A stretch of 64,000 bases of DNA from Mytilus edulis (GCF_963676685.1 NC_092350.1:8421486-8485485); one strand, 5' to 3'; shown: positions 58,201 through 61,036, counted from the first letter of the stretch. A program made the numbers and translations. Notes: generated by a model from the sequence alone, not told the origin.

Positions 58201-61036
58201 ATCTATATGAAAAAAAAAAACGAAAAACGAAAAACAATTAGGAACCACATAACAGACGACAACCACTGAACATCAGATTCCTGACTTCGGACAGGTGCAA
58301 ACAATTGTAGCGGGATTAAACGTTTTAATGGTACCAAACCTTCTCCCTTTTCTGAAACAATAATATAACATCACAACATAGAACAAAAATGTCAATTGGA
58401 ATGACTTAACTCAATCAAAAAACGTAGTGACACAAATAAACACACAATGAACGAATACATTTGATCTGTGATACAACGTAAATACATGATAGTAAATAAA
58501 AATAAGTGAAGAATAATTGAAATTAAAGTTTAAAACCGCCGTGTTCTTAATGTGCAGGTGCTGGAACAGTATTTAAGGAAGACATTTCCCCAAAAAATGA
58601 AAAATATAGGATATACACCATAGACATGGAATTTTAAGAAGGCCTTTACAGATTTGTACAACTAACGATGAAAAGTTTTTATAACAGTAAAATGCGTCTG
58701 TTGCGATTTAAAAAAAAATTGTATATTAAACGGCTACGTAAATGACTTACCGAACGTTTTATTATCTTTATTGCATTTTTTATATTTGTATTTAAAGGAG
58801 TTGATTTAGATGCTCAAACAACAGAGGAAATATCAGCTAATTGGGAAGTTAAGGATCAAGAATCGGGAATAGAGATTTGTGAATATGCTGTCGGTATGTT
58901 TATACTGATGCGATCAACGGTTTTCTCTATTAACAACACATATCTGTAAATAATCTTTGCTATGCATTTCCTTGACATATGCCGACAACTAGGCAATCTC
59001 AGTGTTTGTGATGATTCACGTGTGGCATTAGATAGATGTCCCAATGAGTTTGAAAATTACTATTTGTAAAACTTAAATCTTTATTTTACTTTTTAATGTA
59101 GTAAAGCTAACTGTGCCATATCAAATTGGAATTAGTCCTTGATGGTTTTATGTTTAAATTAAACTTTTGTAGGCTATCAACCATATGGTAACGAAATCCA
59201 GACATTTAAAAAGATTCCAAGGAAAACAAATTCTATTTCAAAACTGTTTCCCTCTGATGTGCTAGCTATGCAAACGATTCATGTCACTATAAGATGTAGA
59301 AACAGAGCAGGACTACAATCGACTCTCTCTACGGATGGGGTTAAGATTTCGAATCTGCCACCTGATATCCTACATGCTGAAGTTACAATTCTGCCCCACT
59401 CTGTGACAGAATACAACTGTTTTGCACATTACCAGAGTGACATTTCTTCGGTTCGGGTACGATGGACTGGGTTTGAGGATATTGCAGGCTTAGATTCATA
59501 CACGGTGATTATATATTAAATTATAATTACAACATTTAAAGGTTTAAACAAGGTTGGTCAAATAGCTTTTCAGCTGTGTTAATTCTCATATATCCTTGGC
59601 TTCTACCGATTCGGCTTTGTCCGTTAACGTTCCTGTTGAAGGTAAATTCAGAAGAAAACTTTGGACTCATATTAAATGTTGTTTGGTTGTTTTTAAAATG
59701 TCCATGTCGGTCATTTAAAAGTTATTTACGCACAATTGCGTCTATAAAAAGGCAAAATACATTTTAATGTAATGGTTTTTACCTATAATTGTTTGTTATA
59801 AAGTATAGGTGATATCATAAAAAACCCAAATATTGGAAACCAAACAAACATTCATGGAAAGCAATGCATTTTCCTAAATTTGGGTCACACTTTAATTATT
59901 AGTATATAGTTTATAAAATGTATCAGCCTATTAAAATTTGTCTAAAAGGTGTTTTGCGTCTTAACAATCCATAAAGATTTAAAAATTCAGTATCCTTTAA
60001 TTTTCAGTTAAATTTTCAAAACAGTGACAGAAGCCTGGAGATATCTAAGTCCGTTATTTACGAGAACCAAGATGTGATGTATTGTGTCTTTGATGGTTTG
60101 AAACTGACTGAAGGAAACTATACAGTTCGTATCAGAGCTGTAAATAGAATGTATTTGAGAAGTGGCACTGTTCACAACAAAGTCGGAGTCTCTGCTTTGC
60201 CATCTAGTCTTACAGGTAATCTTACAGCTAAGGAAAACAACGTATAGAGAACTATAATGTTAAACACATTTTTTGTATCAATTTTTTTGTGAACGTTATT
60301 GATATTATGTTACCATGCGAAACATATTAGAATAATGGTAAAACTATCACATATTTAACTACACATTGATTTTGAGAGATTCCGAAATTAGAAGCCAACT
60401 CTCGCATCAATGATTTGAACGAGTGTGAACCTGTGTATCACAACTGTGTTTTCAGGCTGTTGATCTAATGAGTTCACAAAAGACCTATTCATTTATCAAT
60501 AAAATTGAAAAAGTGTGTAATGAATTGCATATTTAACTATTTTTCATCTTATCAATTTCAATAGAAAAATAACTGTTCTAATCATACTTCAAGTTTTAGG
60601 GATAATGAACCCCTACTATAACTCACCATTTTGTTTAATAAAATACTATGACATGTCTGAAAGTTTAAGGAGTCGTATATTCGAAGTGATTTAACAAACA
60701 CTCATTTTTTTAGCACATTAAGAGACATTCATTTATAACAGTAATGTGTGTTTTGTAGGCACACCACGTCTAGAACACTTTATTACAAATAGTACCGTCA
60801 CAGTTTCTTGGACGAATCATTTTGAATCTCAGCAACCAATATACTACGAGGTTTCAGCAGGAACGCAGTTTGGTGGAGCAGACATTATACAATGGCAGGA
60901 AACTAAGAATACATTTATTAAATTTGACATTCCTCCGAAAATAAGATTTACAAAAGGGTTGATGATTTATCTTACCGTTAGTGGAATATCTGCAAATGGA
61001 ATGGCCGAAGTCATCAATGCTGCTGTTCAAATTTGA
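7120..61036 (+). CDS. Giant multi-exon secreted EGF / FN3-like mosaic protein gene (5' incomplete, 50 exons)
   Basis: Fifty coding exons were chained by eye. Every exon is open in one frame, bounded by AG and GT (one GC) and phase-compatible with its neighbours. The exon lengths sum to 10,052 nt, which gives 2 nt of a split codon plus 3,350 codons including the TGA at 61034-61036. Domain order: three six-cysteine exons; a low-complexity acidic/proline linker; then a long array of fibronectin-III-like modules marked by D-x-(S/T)-P-P linkers, W-x-G-F-x-D strands, A-V-G strands and A-x-N-x-A-G-L strands. One cysteine-rich insertion (exon 38) and one large beta-sandwich-like insertion (exon 45) interrupt the array. 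About 30 N-x-S/T sequons and the absence of a C-terminal hydrophobic segment suggest secretion. The first exon begins mid-codon, so the start and signal peptide are missing. I do not recognise a named orthologue. Exon chain: high confidence. Function: unknown. Confidence 0.9.
7727..8036 (-). repeat. Interspersed repeat family A, copy 1
   Basis: It begins gaagatgtggtatgattgcc, continues with a taggtcaccgtacggccttc block and ends near a ggacaggcac block. Other copies lie at 10471 (same strand), 47550 (inverted) and, more diverged, 58013. The minus-strand end reads as a cataccacatcttc tail, like a retroposon 3' end. Confidence 0.7.
8507..8671 (+). CDS. Exon 2: six-cysteine module
   Basis: Acceptor gattttag, donor c|gtaaga, phase 1-1, 55 codons. 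Six cysteines (CPK, HCK, RCT, HCEYC, NCI) form a compact EGF-like or furin-like unit. The frame joins exon 1 through an Ile codon. Confidence 0.85.
9007..9190. repeat. Direct repeat A (left copy)
   Basis: About 180 bp starting aagtgcaatgtcactttaat recur at 10287-10470 with small differences. The left copy ends exactly where a truncated retroelement tail begins. Confidence 0.65.
9187..10194 (-). mobile_element. 5'-truncated Penelope-like RT element (second copy)
   Basis: On the minus strand this matches 16174-17178 closely: the same tail, then the same RT C-terminus (Y-S-P-Q-K-L-T-K-P-L-N, Y-R-H-K-D-I-like segments). It breaks off at the equivalent of the N-V-L-D-F-N-E region. The catalytic part is absent. 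Confidence 0.8.
10195..10815. repeat. Composite: block B, direct repeat A (right copy), family A repeat, block B again
   Basis: Block B (gagtctagtggagatggttc...) follows the RT fragment at about 10190-10260 and recurs at about 10739-10815. Direct repeat A recurs at 10287-10470 and is followed at 10471-10738 by an interspersed repeat of family A. The layout is A-[RT]-B-A-[family A]-B. Confidence 0.6.
10940..11053 (+). CDS. Exon 3: canonical EGF-like module
   Basis: Donor cca|gtaagt, phase 1-1, 38 codons. Six cysteines end in CECNDGFGGKHC, the classic C-x-C-x(2)-G-F-x-G-x-x-C EGF tail. The acceptor (attaaag) has a weak pyrimidine tract but is the only one that joins exon 2 in frame and keeps all six cysteines. 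Confidence 0.85.
11402..11680 (+). CDS. Exon 4: acidic/proline linker and first beta-rich segment
   Basis: Acceptor atttcag, donor gag|gtagtt, phase 1-1, 93 codons. A stretch rich in D, P and E (around DDPIETPEDPNDPIP) separates the EGF-like exons from the downstream array. The second half (WTNKVLINQAILQVTSNFKV) alternates hydrophobic residues like a beta domain. No family recognised. Confidence 0.85.
12268..12409 (+). CDS. Exon 5: short cysteine-containing segment
   Basis: Acceptor cacattgtag, donor gacat|gtacgt, enters phase 1 and leaves phase 2. It encodes ILPCRVDKELPTNDIYPC and WNEHLPFQHED. An earlier AG at 12223-12224 was discarded because the reading frame required by exon 4 then stops. 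The boundaries are set by phase and are slightly less certain than most. Confidence 0.75.
13442..13585 (+). repeat. Interspersed repeat family D (intronic)
   Basis: It shares the order gttattcgtttgat, ttttga..catttga, gactttccgttttga, cctcggagttcagt, tttttgtgattttacttttt with copies ending at 20999 and 22681. Here no exon follows directly. Confidence 0.6.
13745..13976 (+). CDS. Exon 6: module segment with paired cysteines
   Basis: Acceptor tgttttag, donor aag|gtaaat, enters phase 2 and leaves phase 0. It carries an N-V-T sequon, FIIQWDIDEP and two cysteines. Only the phase-2 entry avoids an early stop, and this fixes the donor of exon 5. Confidence 0.85.
14637..14835 (+). repeat. Interspersed repeat family C (inverted copy)
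   Basis: Reverse-complement relative of 29811-30060: gttttctatgttgtgc, catggcgttg and gtggagcag blocks in matching order. It is one of four copies in the window. Confidence 0.55.
15174..15329 (+). CDS. Exon 7: FN3-like half module (W-x-x-W-F-D strand)
   Basis: Acceptor tttttcag, donor aag|gtatat, phase 0-0, 52 codons. IDWNSWFDDLSTIDSYSYEV matches the recurring W-x-x-F-x-D ... I-x-x-Y strand pair of later modules. Confidence 0.88.
15737..16085 (+). CDS. Exon 8: FN3-like second half (A-x-D-K-A-G-N strand), GC donor
   Basis: Acceptor catttcag, phase 0 in and phase 1 out. FTAIDKAGNEKSC is the A-x-N-x-A-G-L-type strand. No GT donor gives the phase needed by exon 9; caag|gcaagt, a textbook GC-AG donor, does. 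The intron it opens holds a reverse-transcriptase element. Confidence 0.82.
16174..18110 (-). mobile_element. Penelope-like retroelement in intron 8 (largest copy)
   Basis: The tail (16174-16802) and RT gene (16803-18071) lie antisense to the host gene. The element ends within about 70 bp of the exon 9 acceptor and looks 5'-truncated. A near-identical shorter copy lies at 9187-10194; the similarity suggests recent spread. Confidence 0.8.
16803..18071 (-). pseudogene. Reverse transcriptase, Penelope-like, single premature stop
   Basis: One minus-strand frame runs from a Met codon at 18071 to the stop near 16803, broken only by TAA at 17757-17759. Motifs in order: Y-G-C-S-T-T-K-L-S; FDFSTLYTTLPH (first catalytic Asp); IPMGTNCAPLIADLFLY; FRYLDD (catalytic Asp pair); then FLDLDIYITNGKLNTKIYDK and a long alpha-rich C-terminus ending H-Y-F. 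The M-G-T-N-x-A-P plus Y-L-D-D combination with this C-terminal order fits Penelope-like RTs by memory. No GIY-YIG endonuclease domain is visible after it. Confidence 0.75.
18140..18434 (+). CDS. Exon 9: FN3-like module with D-A-S-P-P linker
   Basis: Acceptor tgttttcag, donor gat|gtatgt, phase 1 in and phase 2 out. SLSVTWNDGDMLIVTVRAFD and YKDASPPEIRNLWL give the strand and linker marks. It follows directly after the retroelement in the intron. Confidence 0.87.
18600..18745. repeat. T/G-rich low-complexity tract
   Basis: Runs of tgtttttgttttttg and a gtgttt hexamer repeat at about 18699-18722. It explains two spurious hydrophobic reading frames here. Confidence 0.6.
19029..19155 (+). CDS. 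Exon 10: W-E-A-Y-D-Y-H-S-G strand
   Basis: Acceptor atatattcag, donor gag|gtaatt, phase 2 in and phase 0 out. IEWEAYDYHSGLYSLSWRLY continues exon 9. An upstream AG at 18999-19000 was rejected because it places a TAA in frame. Confidence 0.82.
19415..19639 (+). CDS. Exon 11: cysteine-bearing loop and V-V-N-K-A strand
   Basis: Acceptor ttcttcag, donor aag|gtaatt, phase 0-0, 75 codons. Four cysteines in a short span (TCYCTIFHGC), then YFIEVSVVNKAKLRT, the Y-x-x-x-V-x-x-N-K-A strand. Confidence 0.88.
20095..20222 (+). repeat. Dispersed acgaaacgcgcgtctggcg repeat
   Basis: It contains cactgatgagtcttatgtagacgaaacgcgcgtctggc-type sequence followed by ctggtacctttga. Related copies: 2907-3000 (+), 25565-25640, 33430-33490, 43700-43790 and 44067-44160 (inverted). 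Confidence 0.65.
20249..20449 (+). CDS. Exon 12: well-formed linker plus W-x-G-F-x-D module start
   Basis: Acceptor tatttcag, donor atg|gtacgc, phase 0-0, 67 codons. It shows the full consensus: IDISPPHEGSVHDG, D-x-D-Y-Q, then HWEGFFDRESGVESYLYTF. Confidence 0.9.
20866..20999 (+). repeat. Family D repeat ending at exon 13 acceptor
   Basis: Blocks ctgtaccaagtcatg, ttgttttccattcg, ggacttttcgttttaaat and ttcagtatttttgttatctta match the family seen at 13442 and 22490. The repeat runs up to the acceptor at 20999. Confidence 0.6.
21000..21274 (+). CDS. Exon 13: second half of FN3-like module
   Basis: Acceptor ctacatacag, donor caa|gtatgt, phase 0 in and phase 2 out. YYASVVAVNRANENSNVVCS is the F-strand mark, followed by SDGVTITTDVP, a degenerate linker. 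The 130 bp upstream of the acceptor look like an interspersed repeat. Confidence 0.88.
21891..22049 (+). repeat. Family E repeat ending just before exon 14
   Basis: Reverse-complement relative of 25008-25165: a ttgtgtcgtcattctcttat block, a cccggatttg block and a cggtatactactgttgc end. The exon 14 acceptor follows about 20 bp later. Confidence 0.6.
22069..22192 (+). CDS. Exon 14: short module segment
   Basis: Acceptor cttttcag, donor cag|gttcgt, phase 2 in and phase 0 out. It joins exon 13 through a Lys codon; N-V-T sequon. A repeat copy ends about 20 bp before the acceptor. Confidence 0.83.
22490..22681 (+). repeat. Family D repeat ending at exon 15 acceptor
   Basis: Blocks accaggtttaatcaac, tgcctgtaccaagtcagcaa, cattcgtttgatgtg, gacttttcgttttga, cctcagagttcg and tttttgtaattttattttt run directly into the acceptor cag at 22679-22681. 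Confidence 0.65.
22682..22900 (+). CDS. Exon 15: FN3-like module strand set
   Basis: Acceptor tttttcag, donor cag|gtaact, phase 0-0, 73 codons. MTWKSAVNAQFVYDYQIGLS and FHIIMKTISKSGVVGIQ fit the W strand and the K-A-x-N-x-A-G-like strand. The acceptor tract is the end of an interspersed repeat. Confidence 0.88.
23570..23726 (+). CDS. Exon 16: D-T-T-K-P linker and W strand
   Basis: Acceptor attgtag, donor tttg|gtgaga, phase 0 in and phase 1 out. PFIIDTTKPQFTG is a linker variant; NWSGDSFTDQEDPYPLQFQY precedes A-F-G, whose glycine codon is split by the intron. Confidence 0.87.
24269..24549 (+). CDS. Exon 17: second half module, K-A-T-N-V-V-G-L strand
   Basis: Acceptor tattacag, donor ata|gtaagt, phase 1 in and phase 0 out. 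HEYYFTIKATNVVGLSVLQS is a near-consensus FN3 F-G strand; RPSEGIVFDISS is the next linker. Confidence 0.9.
25008..25690 (-). repeat. Long interspersed repeat, family E plus tail
   Basis: In order: ggcaacagtagtataccgct, aaatccatggacaaaaaac, acacgaggaga-like, cctgacttggtacaggaca, ggttgaacctggttttaagg, gccttgcccacacaagactc. The same order is found at 32862-33545 and, shorter, at 34084-34440. Confidence 0.7.
25613..26062. repeat. Tandem duplication, about 236-bp period
   Basis: The segment starting ataaaagatcgaaagtgaaa at about 25620 recurs at about 25859 with few differences and continues through gcattgtttttatgc, ttgcaaacagtaaat and gagatatacac/t. Two adjacent copies inside intron 17. Confidence 0.7.
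26296..26496 (+). CDS. Exon 18: W-T-G-F module half
   Basis: Acceptor ttgtaaag, donor aag|gtaata, phase 0-0, 67 codons. FAVSWTGFIHPYENVSIDVC followed by L-G-T-I-P-G matches the W-x-G-F ... V-G-T-x-P-G pattern of other modules. Confidence 0.88.
26802..26931 (+). CDS. Exon 19: Y-Y-A-T-V-K-A strand
   Basis: Acceptor tgttgttag, donor cag|gtaaga, phase 0 in and phase 1 out. IYYATVKASTTVGSVNVTSD completes the module begun in exon 18. Confidence 0.88.
27358..27392 (+). CDS. Exon 20: 35-nt microexon
   Basis: Acceptor atattttag, donor aag|gtaaat; 2 nt plus 11 codons (RNVLKSSHHYK). It is required because exon 19 leaves phase 1 while exon 21 is open only from phase 0. Both splice sites are good. Confidence 0.75.
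28173..28314 (+). CDS. Exon 21: D-V-D-Y-Q segment and W strand
   Basis: Acceptor cattttatag, donor gag|gtaagt, phase 0 in and phase 1 out. VEDVDYQTSGTTFSAYWSMP keeps the D-V-D-Y-Q mark seen in exons 12 and 31. It ends at a split glycine (Q-V-G-G). Confidence 0.87.
28617..28765 (-). repeat. Diverged retroelement tail fragment
   Basis: gggaattgaaatcgggaatt, aaacaaaccgaccaaag and cgtgcttcagctgg parallel the tail at 16177-16325. It lies about 40 bp upstream of exon 22. Confidence 0.55.
28803..29032 (+). CDS. Exon 22: FN3-like second half
   Basis: Acceptor ttttttgtag, donor ttg|gtaatt, phase 1 in and phase 0 out. FYRAVVKLCAEEKCFPNVTS contains a likely disulfide pair in the F-G region; YNSPVTGELSV is a linker variant. 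Confidence 0.88.
29600..29758 (+). CDS. Exon 23: module half
   Basis: Acceptor tttttttag, donor cag|gtaaga, phase 0-0, 53 codons. IKFDKFYDPDIVDRNEAISV then GLYEWTIGDN fits the F-x-D ... Y-x-W-x-I-G strands. Confidence 0.87.
29808..30060 (-). repeat. Family C repeat, 3' tail of the neighbouring RT fragment
   Basis: It contains gagggacgaaagatacc, aaagggacagtcaaactc, gacaacgccatggc, actaggggtgatctcaggtg and gcagatcctgctccacatg blocks. It lies downstream (minus strand) of the RT fragment at 30.1-30.6 kb, so the family is probably that element's tail. Confidence 0.65.
30111..30578 (-). pseudogene. Penelope-like RT C-terminal fragment, second family
   Basis: The minus strand encodes about 155 residues: SASYLDLHLEIDNEGRLKTK, LYDKREDFSFPIVNFPF, YGVYISQLIRYSRAC, LTRKLLNQEF, HHELVDRYGI. 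The same order as the RT at 16.8 kb but clearly diverged. The catalytic palm is missing, so it is a 5'-truncated insertion. Confidence 0.75.
30698..30884 (+). CDS. Exon 24: G-Y-N-K-A-G strand
   Basis: Acceptor tttccacag, donor ttgg|gtaggt, phase 0 in and phase 1 out. IFIRGYNKAGIWSVISKEI is the A-x-N-x-A-G-L equivalent; VIDAVGEPELYL enters the next linker. Confidence 0.88.
32005..32259 (+). CDS. Exon 25: D-G-S-I-R-D-G linker and atypical module
   Basis: Acceptor gatatttcag, donor cag|gtacag, phase 1-1, 85 codons. DGSIRDGFGQEIYLAEND starts the exon, which ends with two cysteines. Confidence 0.86.
32862..33545 (-). repeat. Long interspersed repeat, family E plus tail (second copy)
   Basis: Same block order as 25008-25690: ggcaacattagtataccgct, aaatccatggacaaaaaaca, cctgacttggtacaggac, acttggttttgtggcatgcc, ccatacaagacttactagtg. 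It lies in intron 25. Confidence 0.7.
33806..34026 (+). CDS. Exon 26: module end with D-M-T-P-P-R-P-G linker
   Basis: Acceptor cttctag, donor cag|gtaatt, phase 1 in and phase 0 out. GKRYIVCIHAPRIVHRY, then CSDGITVDMTPPRPGNAW, a near-consensus S-D-G-V-x-V-D-x-T-P-P-x-x-G linker. Confidence 0.9.
34084..34440 (-). repeat. Diverged family E repeat
   Basis: aaagacaacagtagtattctgc, then ccttgacttggtacaggat and gtgggttcaacctggtta blocks. Intron 26. Confidence 0.55.
34780..34885 (+). CDS. Exon 27: W-D-S-F strand and split V-G
   Basis: Acceptor aaaaacag (purine-rich tract after T-rich DNA), donor tag|gtatgc, phase 0 in and phase 1 out. DLYVSWDSFIDVEEYGQAV then SSGIKEYQVGL. The glycine codon is split. 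Confidence 0.83.
35233..35350 (-). repeat. Short family E fragment
   Basis: gtagtataccgctgttcaaa, cgattgagagaaaac and ctataagaggatgag blocks; intron 27. A gagagttgtctcgttggcac fragment of family A in the opposite sense lies at 34980-35030. An (at)n run is at 35399-35417. Confidence 0.5.
35667..35783 (+). CDS. Exon 28: H-E-Y-Y-A-T-V-K strand
   Basis: Acceptor tttttaag, donor aagg|gtattt, phase 1-1, 39 codons. FNNLRLQNGHEYYATVKG is the E-F strand of the FN3-like fold. Confidence 0.85.
35948..36083 (+). CDS. Exon 29: D-N-T-A-P linker
   Basis: Acceptor tttttacag, donor cttg|gtaact, phase 1 in and phase 2 out. LPVKIDNTAPQKSSVTVHI is the linker and first strand. The last codon is completed to Cys by exon 30. 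Confidence 0.84.
36495..36675 (+). CDS. Exon 30: consensus W-T-D-V-F-T-D-M-E-S-G-I module
   Basis: Acceptor tctttgtag, donor aag|gttatt, phase 2 in and phase 0 out. WTDVFTDMESGIDHYLWAIG, then the S-H-P-G-D-D-N-I segment; ends H-Q-Y-F-I-T-V-K. Confidence 0.89.
37080..37356 (+). CDS. Exon 31: complete linker, D-V-D-Y-Q and W-D-G-F module
   Basis: Acceptor actcatcag, donor ata|gtaagt, phase 0 in and phase 1 out. AVNRAKLIAT, then FDMSPPVAGSVYDS, MSDVDYQTNL and YWDGFYDSHSFIKNYYVSVG. One of the clearest copies of the module. Confidence 0.9.
37665..37851 (+). CDS. Exon 32: D-N-S-P-P linker with V-I-D-G
   Basis: Acceptor ttctttag, donor acg|gtttgt, phase 1 in and phase 2 out. YFTTITACNTADLCTSVTTD, then IIVDNSPPTKGAVIDGVDIF. 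Confidence 0.89.
38138..38352 (+). CDS. Exon 33: W-Y-G-F-S-D-S-Q-S-G-L module
   Basis: Acceptor tttactag, donor cag|gtaaat, phase 2 in and phase 1 out. KWYGFSDSQSGLESFAWRVG, T-Q-P-G-Y-D-D-I, then YITITAYNKAG. This single exon holds almost all strands of a module. Confidence 0.9.
38763..38995 (+). CDS. Exon 34: degenerate linker (D-D-S-L-P) and W strand
   Basis: Acceptor acatttcag, donor gag|gtaagt, phase 1 in and phase 0 out. NGFLIDDSLPVINKKP replaces the usual S-P-P; TLKVKWEVDDRESFIQRQYL follows. Confidence 0.88.
39244..39397 (+). CDS. Exon 35: D-S-S-P-P-T-P-G linker
   Basis: Acceptor aatatttcag, donor cctg|gtaagg, phase 0 in and phase 1 out. YTIKLIACNGAKLCVESESS, then VMVDSSPPTPG with the glycine split by the intron. 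Confidence 0.89.
40435..40613 (+). CDS. Exon 36: W-L-G-F-T-D-L-H-T-G-I module
   Basis: Acceptor ttccaaag, donor aag|gtagaa, phase 1 in and phase 0 out. WLSWLGFTDLHTGIDSYYVS then V-G-S-Q. Confidence 0.89.
40929..41075 (+). CDS. Exon 37: I-S-V-W-S-I-N-K strand
   Basis: Acceptor atgctacag, donor aag|gtacaa, phase 0-0, 49 codons. FDNVFISVWSINK is the F strand, with Trp where Ala is usual; N-S-S sequon. Confidence 0.87.
41446..41614 (+). CDS. Exon 38: six-cysteine insertion
   Basis: Acceptor attttag, donor ttag|gtaaaa, phase 0 in and phase 1 out. RCSALTCLGHCVCAAQGQRC plus one more cysteine gives spacing C-x4-C-x3-C-x-C-x6-C-x6-C, unlike the EGF exons at the start. Possibly a small disulfide-knot insertion; no family assigned. 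Confidence 0.87.
42106..42250 (+). CDS. Exon 39: atypical module segment
   Basis: Acceptor atttacag, donor tttg|gtgagt, phase 1 in and phase 2 out. SILGVYDLTNVGPKSNIDDK may be a diverged linker with V-Y-D; a Trp strand follows. Confidence 0.85.
42791..42912 (+). CDS. Exon 40: W-F-E-W-S-A-G segment
   Basis: Acceptor tttgcaag, donor gag|gtatgt, phase 2 in and phase 1 out. The Trp codon is split with exon 39. FEWSAGLSTGDTPQGIFDNL and QNYQVILNLKR fit G-T-x-P-G and F strands. Confidence 0.83.
43379..43521 (+). CDS. Exon 41: F-I-R-A-W-Y-D strand
   Basis: Acceptor ctatgtag, donor gca|gtaagt, phase 1 in and phase 0 out. YSMFIRAWYDENTYAQFKTD then GVQVMSKPPST, a degenerate linker. Confidence 0.87.
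43600..44400. repeat. Family E fragment plus tandem pair of the dispersed repeat, about 367-bp period
   Basis: After a ggcaacagtaatatatcgct block, the sequence actcatcaaagata(c/a)cagga starts at about 43702 and again at about 44069. Each copy continues through tacg(a/c)cagacgcgcg, agtgacgctcgaatcc, gaagttgaagagcattgaga and agtgcggactactgggctt. Two direct copies in intron 41. Confidence 0.7.
44401..45390. other. Rest of intron 41, nothing recognised
   Basis: A/T-rich sequence between the tandem repeat and exon 42. No exon, RNA gene or named repeat seen. Confidence 0.4.
45391..45538 (+). CDS. Exon 42: F-T-I-N-W-S-N-V-F module start
   Basis: Acceptor atttttag, donor gag|gtgagc, phase 0 in and phase 1 out. 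PGAPFTINWSNVFKDASKVI then YFKVYISTYPG. Its 3' half and donor are duplicated just downstream at 45603. Confidence 0.88.
45484..45721 (+). repeat. Tandem duplication of exon 42 end and its donor, 119-bp period
   Basis: 45484-45602 (last part of exon 42, donor and start of the intron) is repeated at 45603-45721. The second copy keeps ttttaaagtgtatattagta and has a better donor (gag|gtaagt), but reads atg taa in the exon frame, so it is not a usable alternative exon. Confidence 0.75.
45722..47549. other. Rest of intron 42, no gene seen
   Basis: Contains a gtccgtccgtcattctgtct-type run (45929-45980) and A/T-rich DNA. A pattern cccgcgtatatgtttaacac at 46413-46432 recalls other mussel repeats. Confidence 0.4.
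47550..47844 (+). repeat. Family A repeat, inverted copy
   Basis: gtgcctgtcccaagtcaaga, gaaggccgtacaataaccta and gttgtctcattggcaatcat blocks are the reverse complement of 7727-8036. It ends with ccacatcttctttt. Confidence 0.7.
48005..48208 (+). CDS. Exon 43: D-S-V-P-P-V-P-G linker
   Basis: Acceptor atatttcag, donor tag|gtaata, phase 1-1, 68 codons. YYCNVIGYSHSGIHKTQSSD, then IMTDSVPPVPGTIYDGI. The linker is cut from the next half by the largest intron of the gene. Confidence 0.9.
49423..49523. repeat. Imperfect hairpin, 43-nt arms
   Basis: 49423-49465 and 49481-49523 pair as reverse complements at about 35 of 43 positions around a 15-nt loop. Core aggacagt and gtattgact stretches are exact. 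Confidence 0.65.
49811..49930. repeat. Minisatellite, four units of 29-31 bp
   Basis: Units share cgccccaccggtcattaaca with a variable aga/aac spacer. The last unit is diverged. It lies in the 6.2-kb element. Confidence 0.75.
51205..51415 (-). repeat. Family C tail inside the nested element
   Basis: aaacaccaaaggaacaatca, acataacatagaaaactaaa and aggtgttccggaaggg parallel 29811-30010. It is the third level of nesting in intron 43. Confidence 0.6.
51610..51700 (-). repeat. Family A-like fragment
   Basis: agaagatgaagtacaattgccaacgagac-like sequence with acatagaaatgattgataac and caataggtcaaa follows the block order of 7727-7820 but is diverged. Confidence 0.5.
53571..53597. repeat. T27 homopolymer
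   Basis: 27 consecutive T residues. Length is likely unreliable in any assembly. Confidence 0.9.
53966..54000. repeat. Poly-C tract, 35 bp with two short breaks
   Basis: Almost pure C, interrupted by one T and one AA. Unusual in this A/T-rich window and prone to assembly error. Confidence 0.9.
54990..55050 (+). repeat. Family A end fragment before exon 44
   Basis: ggagaattgtctcattggca, then ctcacaccacatctttct, then the acceptor tcacaattgcag within 20 bp. It matches the end of the inverted family A copy at 47844. Confidence 0.65.
55063..55269 (+). CDS. Exon 44: D-I-D-Y and W-H-G-F-S-D-A-D-S-G-I module
   Basis: Acceptor caattgcag, donor tag|gtaaaa, phase 1-1, 69 codons. LYDIDYTTSSDSVGGSWHGF, then SDADSGISNFMWCV. 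It continues exon 43 across 6.9 kb of transposon-filled intron. A repeat fragment ends just before the acceptor. Confidence 0.9.
55494..55597. repeat. Short palindromic element, about 104 bp
   Basis: The ends aaaatattcaac ... gttgaatatttt and inner gaacaacac / gtgttgttc blocks are inverted. Possibly a very small foldback element in intron 44. Confidence 0.6.
55928..56704 (+). CDS. Exon 45: 777-nt exon with inserted beta-sandwich-like domain
   Basis: Acceptor atcatag, donor tag|gtaaac, phase 1-1, 259 codons, more than twice any other exon. It starts with a module end (VYAVDLNGQKSE) and linker (FIIDKTSPELASM). About 160 residues follow, opening with NPSFED and closing with TIWHRHTFYFWSVTN ... 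GILIDSIEVQQV. This W-x-x-x-x-F-x-F ... L-x-x-G ... I-D-S-I-x-V ending resembles galactose-binding-like jelly rolls (CBM4/9 or DUF642 type). It then resumes the module with SWGFVDAESPIIDYMWAIG. The domain call is inference from pattern. Confidence 0.9.
57352..57564 (+). CDS. Exon 46: A-T-N-A-A-G-L strand and D-L-T-P-P linker
   Basis: Acceptor cgtgatag, donor attg|gtatgt, phase 1-1, 71 codons. HITVIATNAAGLTRKAHAED then FLVDLTPPIIMFVNDGI. Confidence 0.9.
57642..57812 (-). repeat. Family C repeat (short copy)
   Basis: gagggacgaaagatacc, agggacagtcaaactcataa, gacaacgccatggc and aaactaggggtgatt, nearly identical to 29811-29978. Intron 46. Confidence 0.7.
58013..58360 (-). repeat. Family A repeat, diverged copy
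   Basis: caagatgtggtatgagtgcc, ataggtcaatgtactgtctt, acaaccactgaacatcagat and acttcggacaggtgcaaac follow the order of 7727-8036. Intron 46. Confidence 0.65.
58798..58893 (+). CDS. Exon 47: short W-E-V-K-D-Q-E-S-G-I exon
   Basis: Acceptor atttaaag, donor tcg|gtatgt, phase 1-1, 32 codons. EISANWEVKDQESGIEICEY then A-V-G with the glycine split. It is the minimal first half of a module. Confidence 0.87.
59173..59504 (+). CDS. Exon 48: N-R-A-G-L strand, P-P linker and next W-T-G-F
   Basis: Acceptor ttttgtag, donor acg|gtgatt, phase 1 in and phase 0 out. IHVTIRCRNRAGLQSTLSTD, VKISNLPPDILH, then VRVRWTGFEDIAGLDSYT. Confidence 0.9.
60008..60215 (+). CDS. Exon 49: V-R-I-R-A-V-N strand
   Basis: Acceptor attttcag, donor cag|gtaatc, phase 0 in and phase 1 out. 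GLKLTEGNYTVRIRAVNRMY is close to canonical FN3 E-F strands (L-x-P-G-x-x-Y-x-V-x-V-x-A). Confidence 0.89.
60759..61036 (+). CDS. Exon 50: terminal exon, last FN3-like module and stop
   Basis: Acceptor ttttgtag; 2 nt plus 92 codons including TGA at 61034-61036. TVTVSWTNHFESQQPIYYEV then S-A-G-T-Q, and IYLTVSGISANGMAEV. The protein ends at AVQI with no transmembrane or GPI-type tail. Confidence 0.9.
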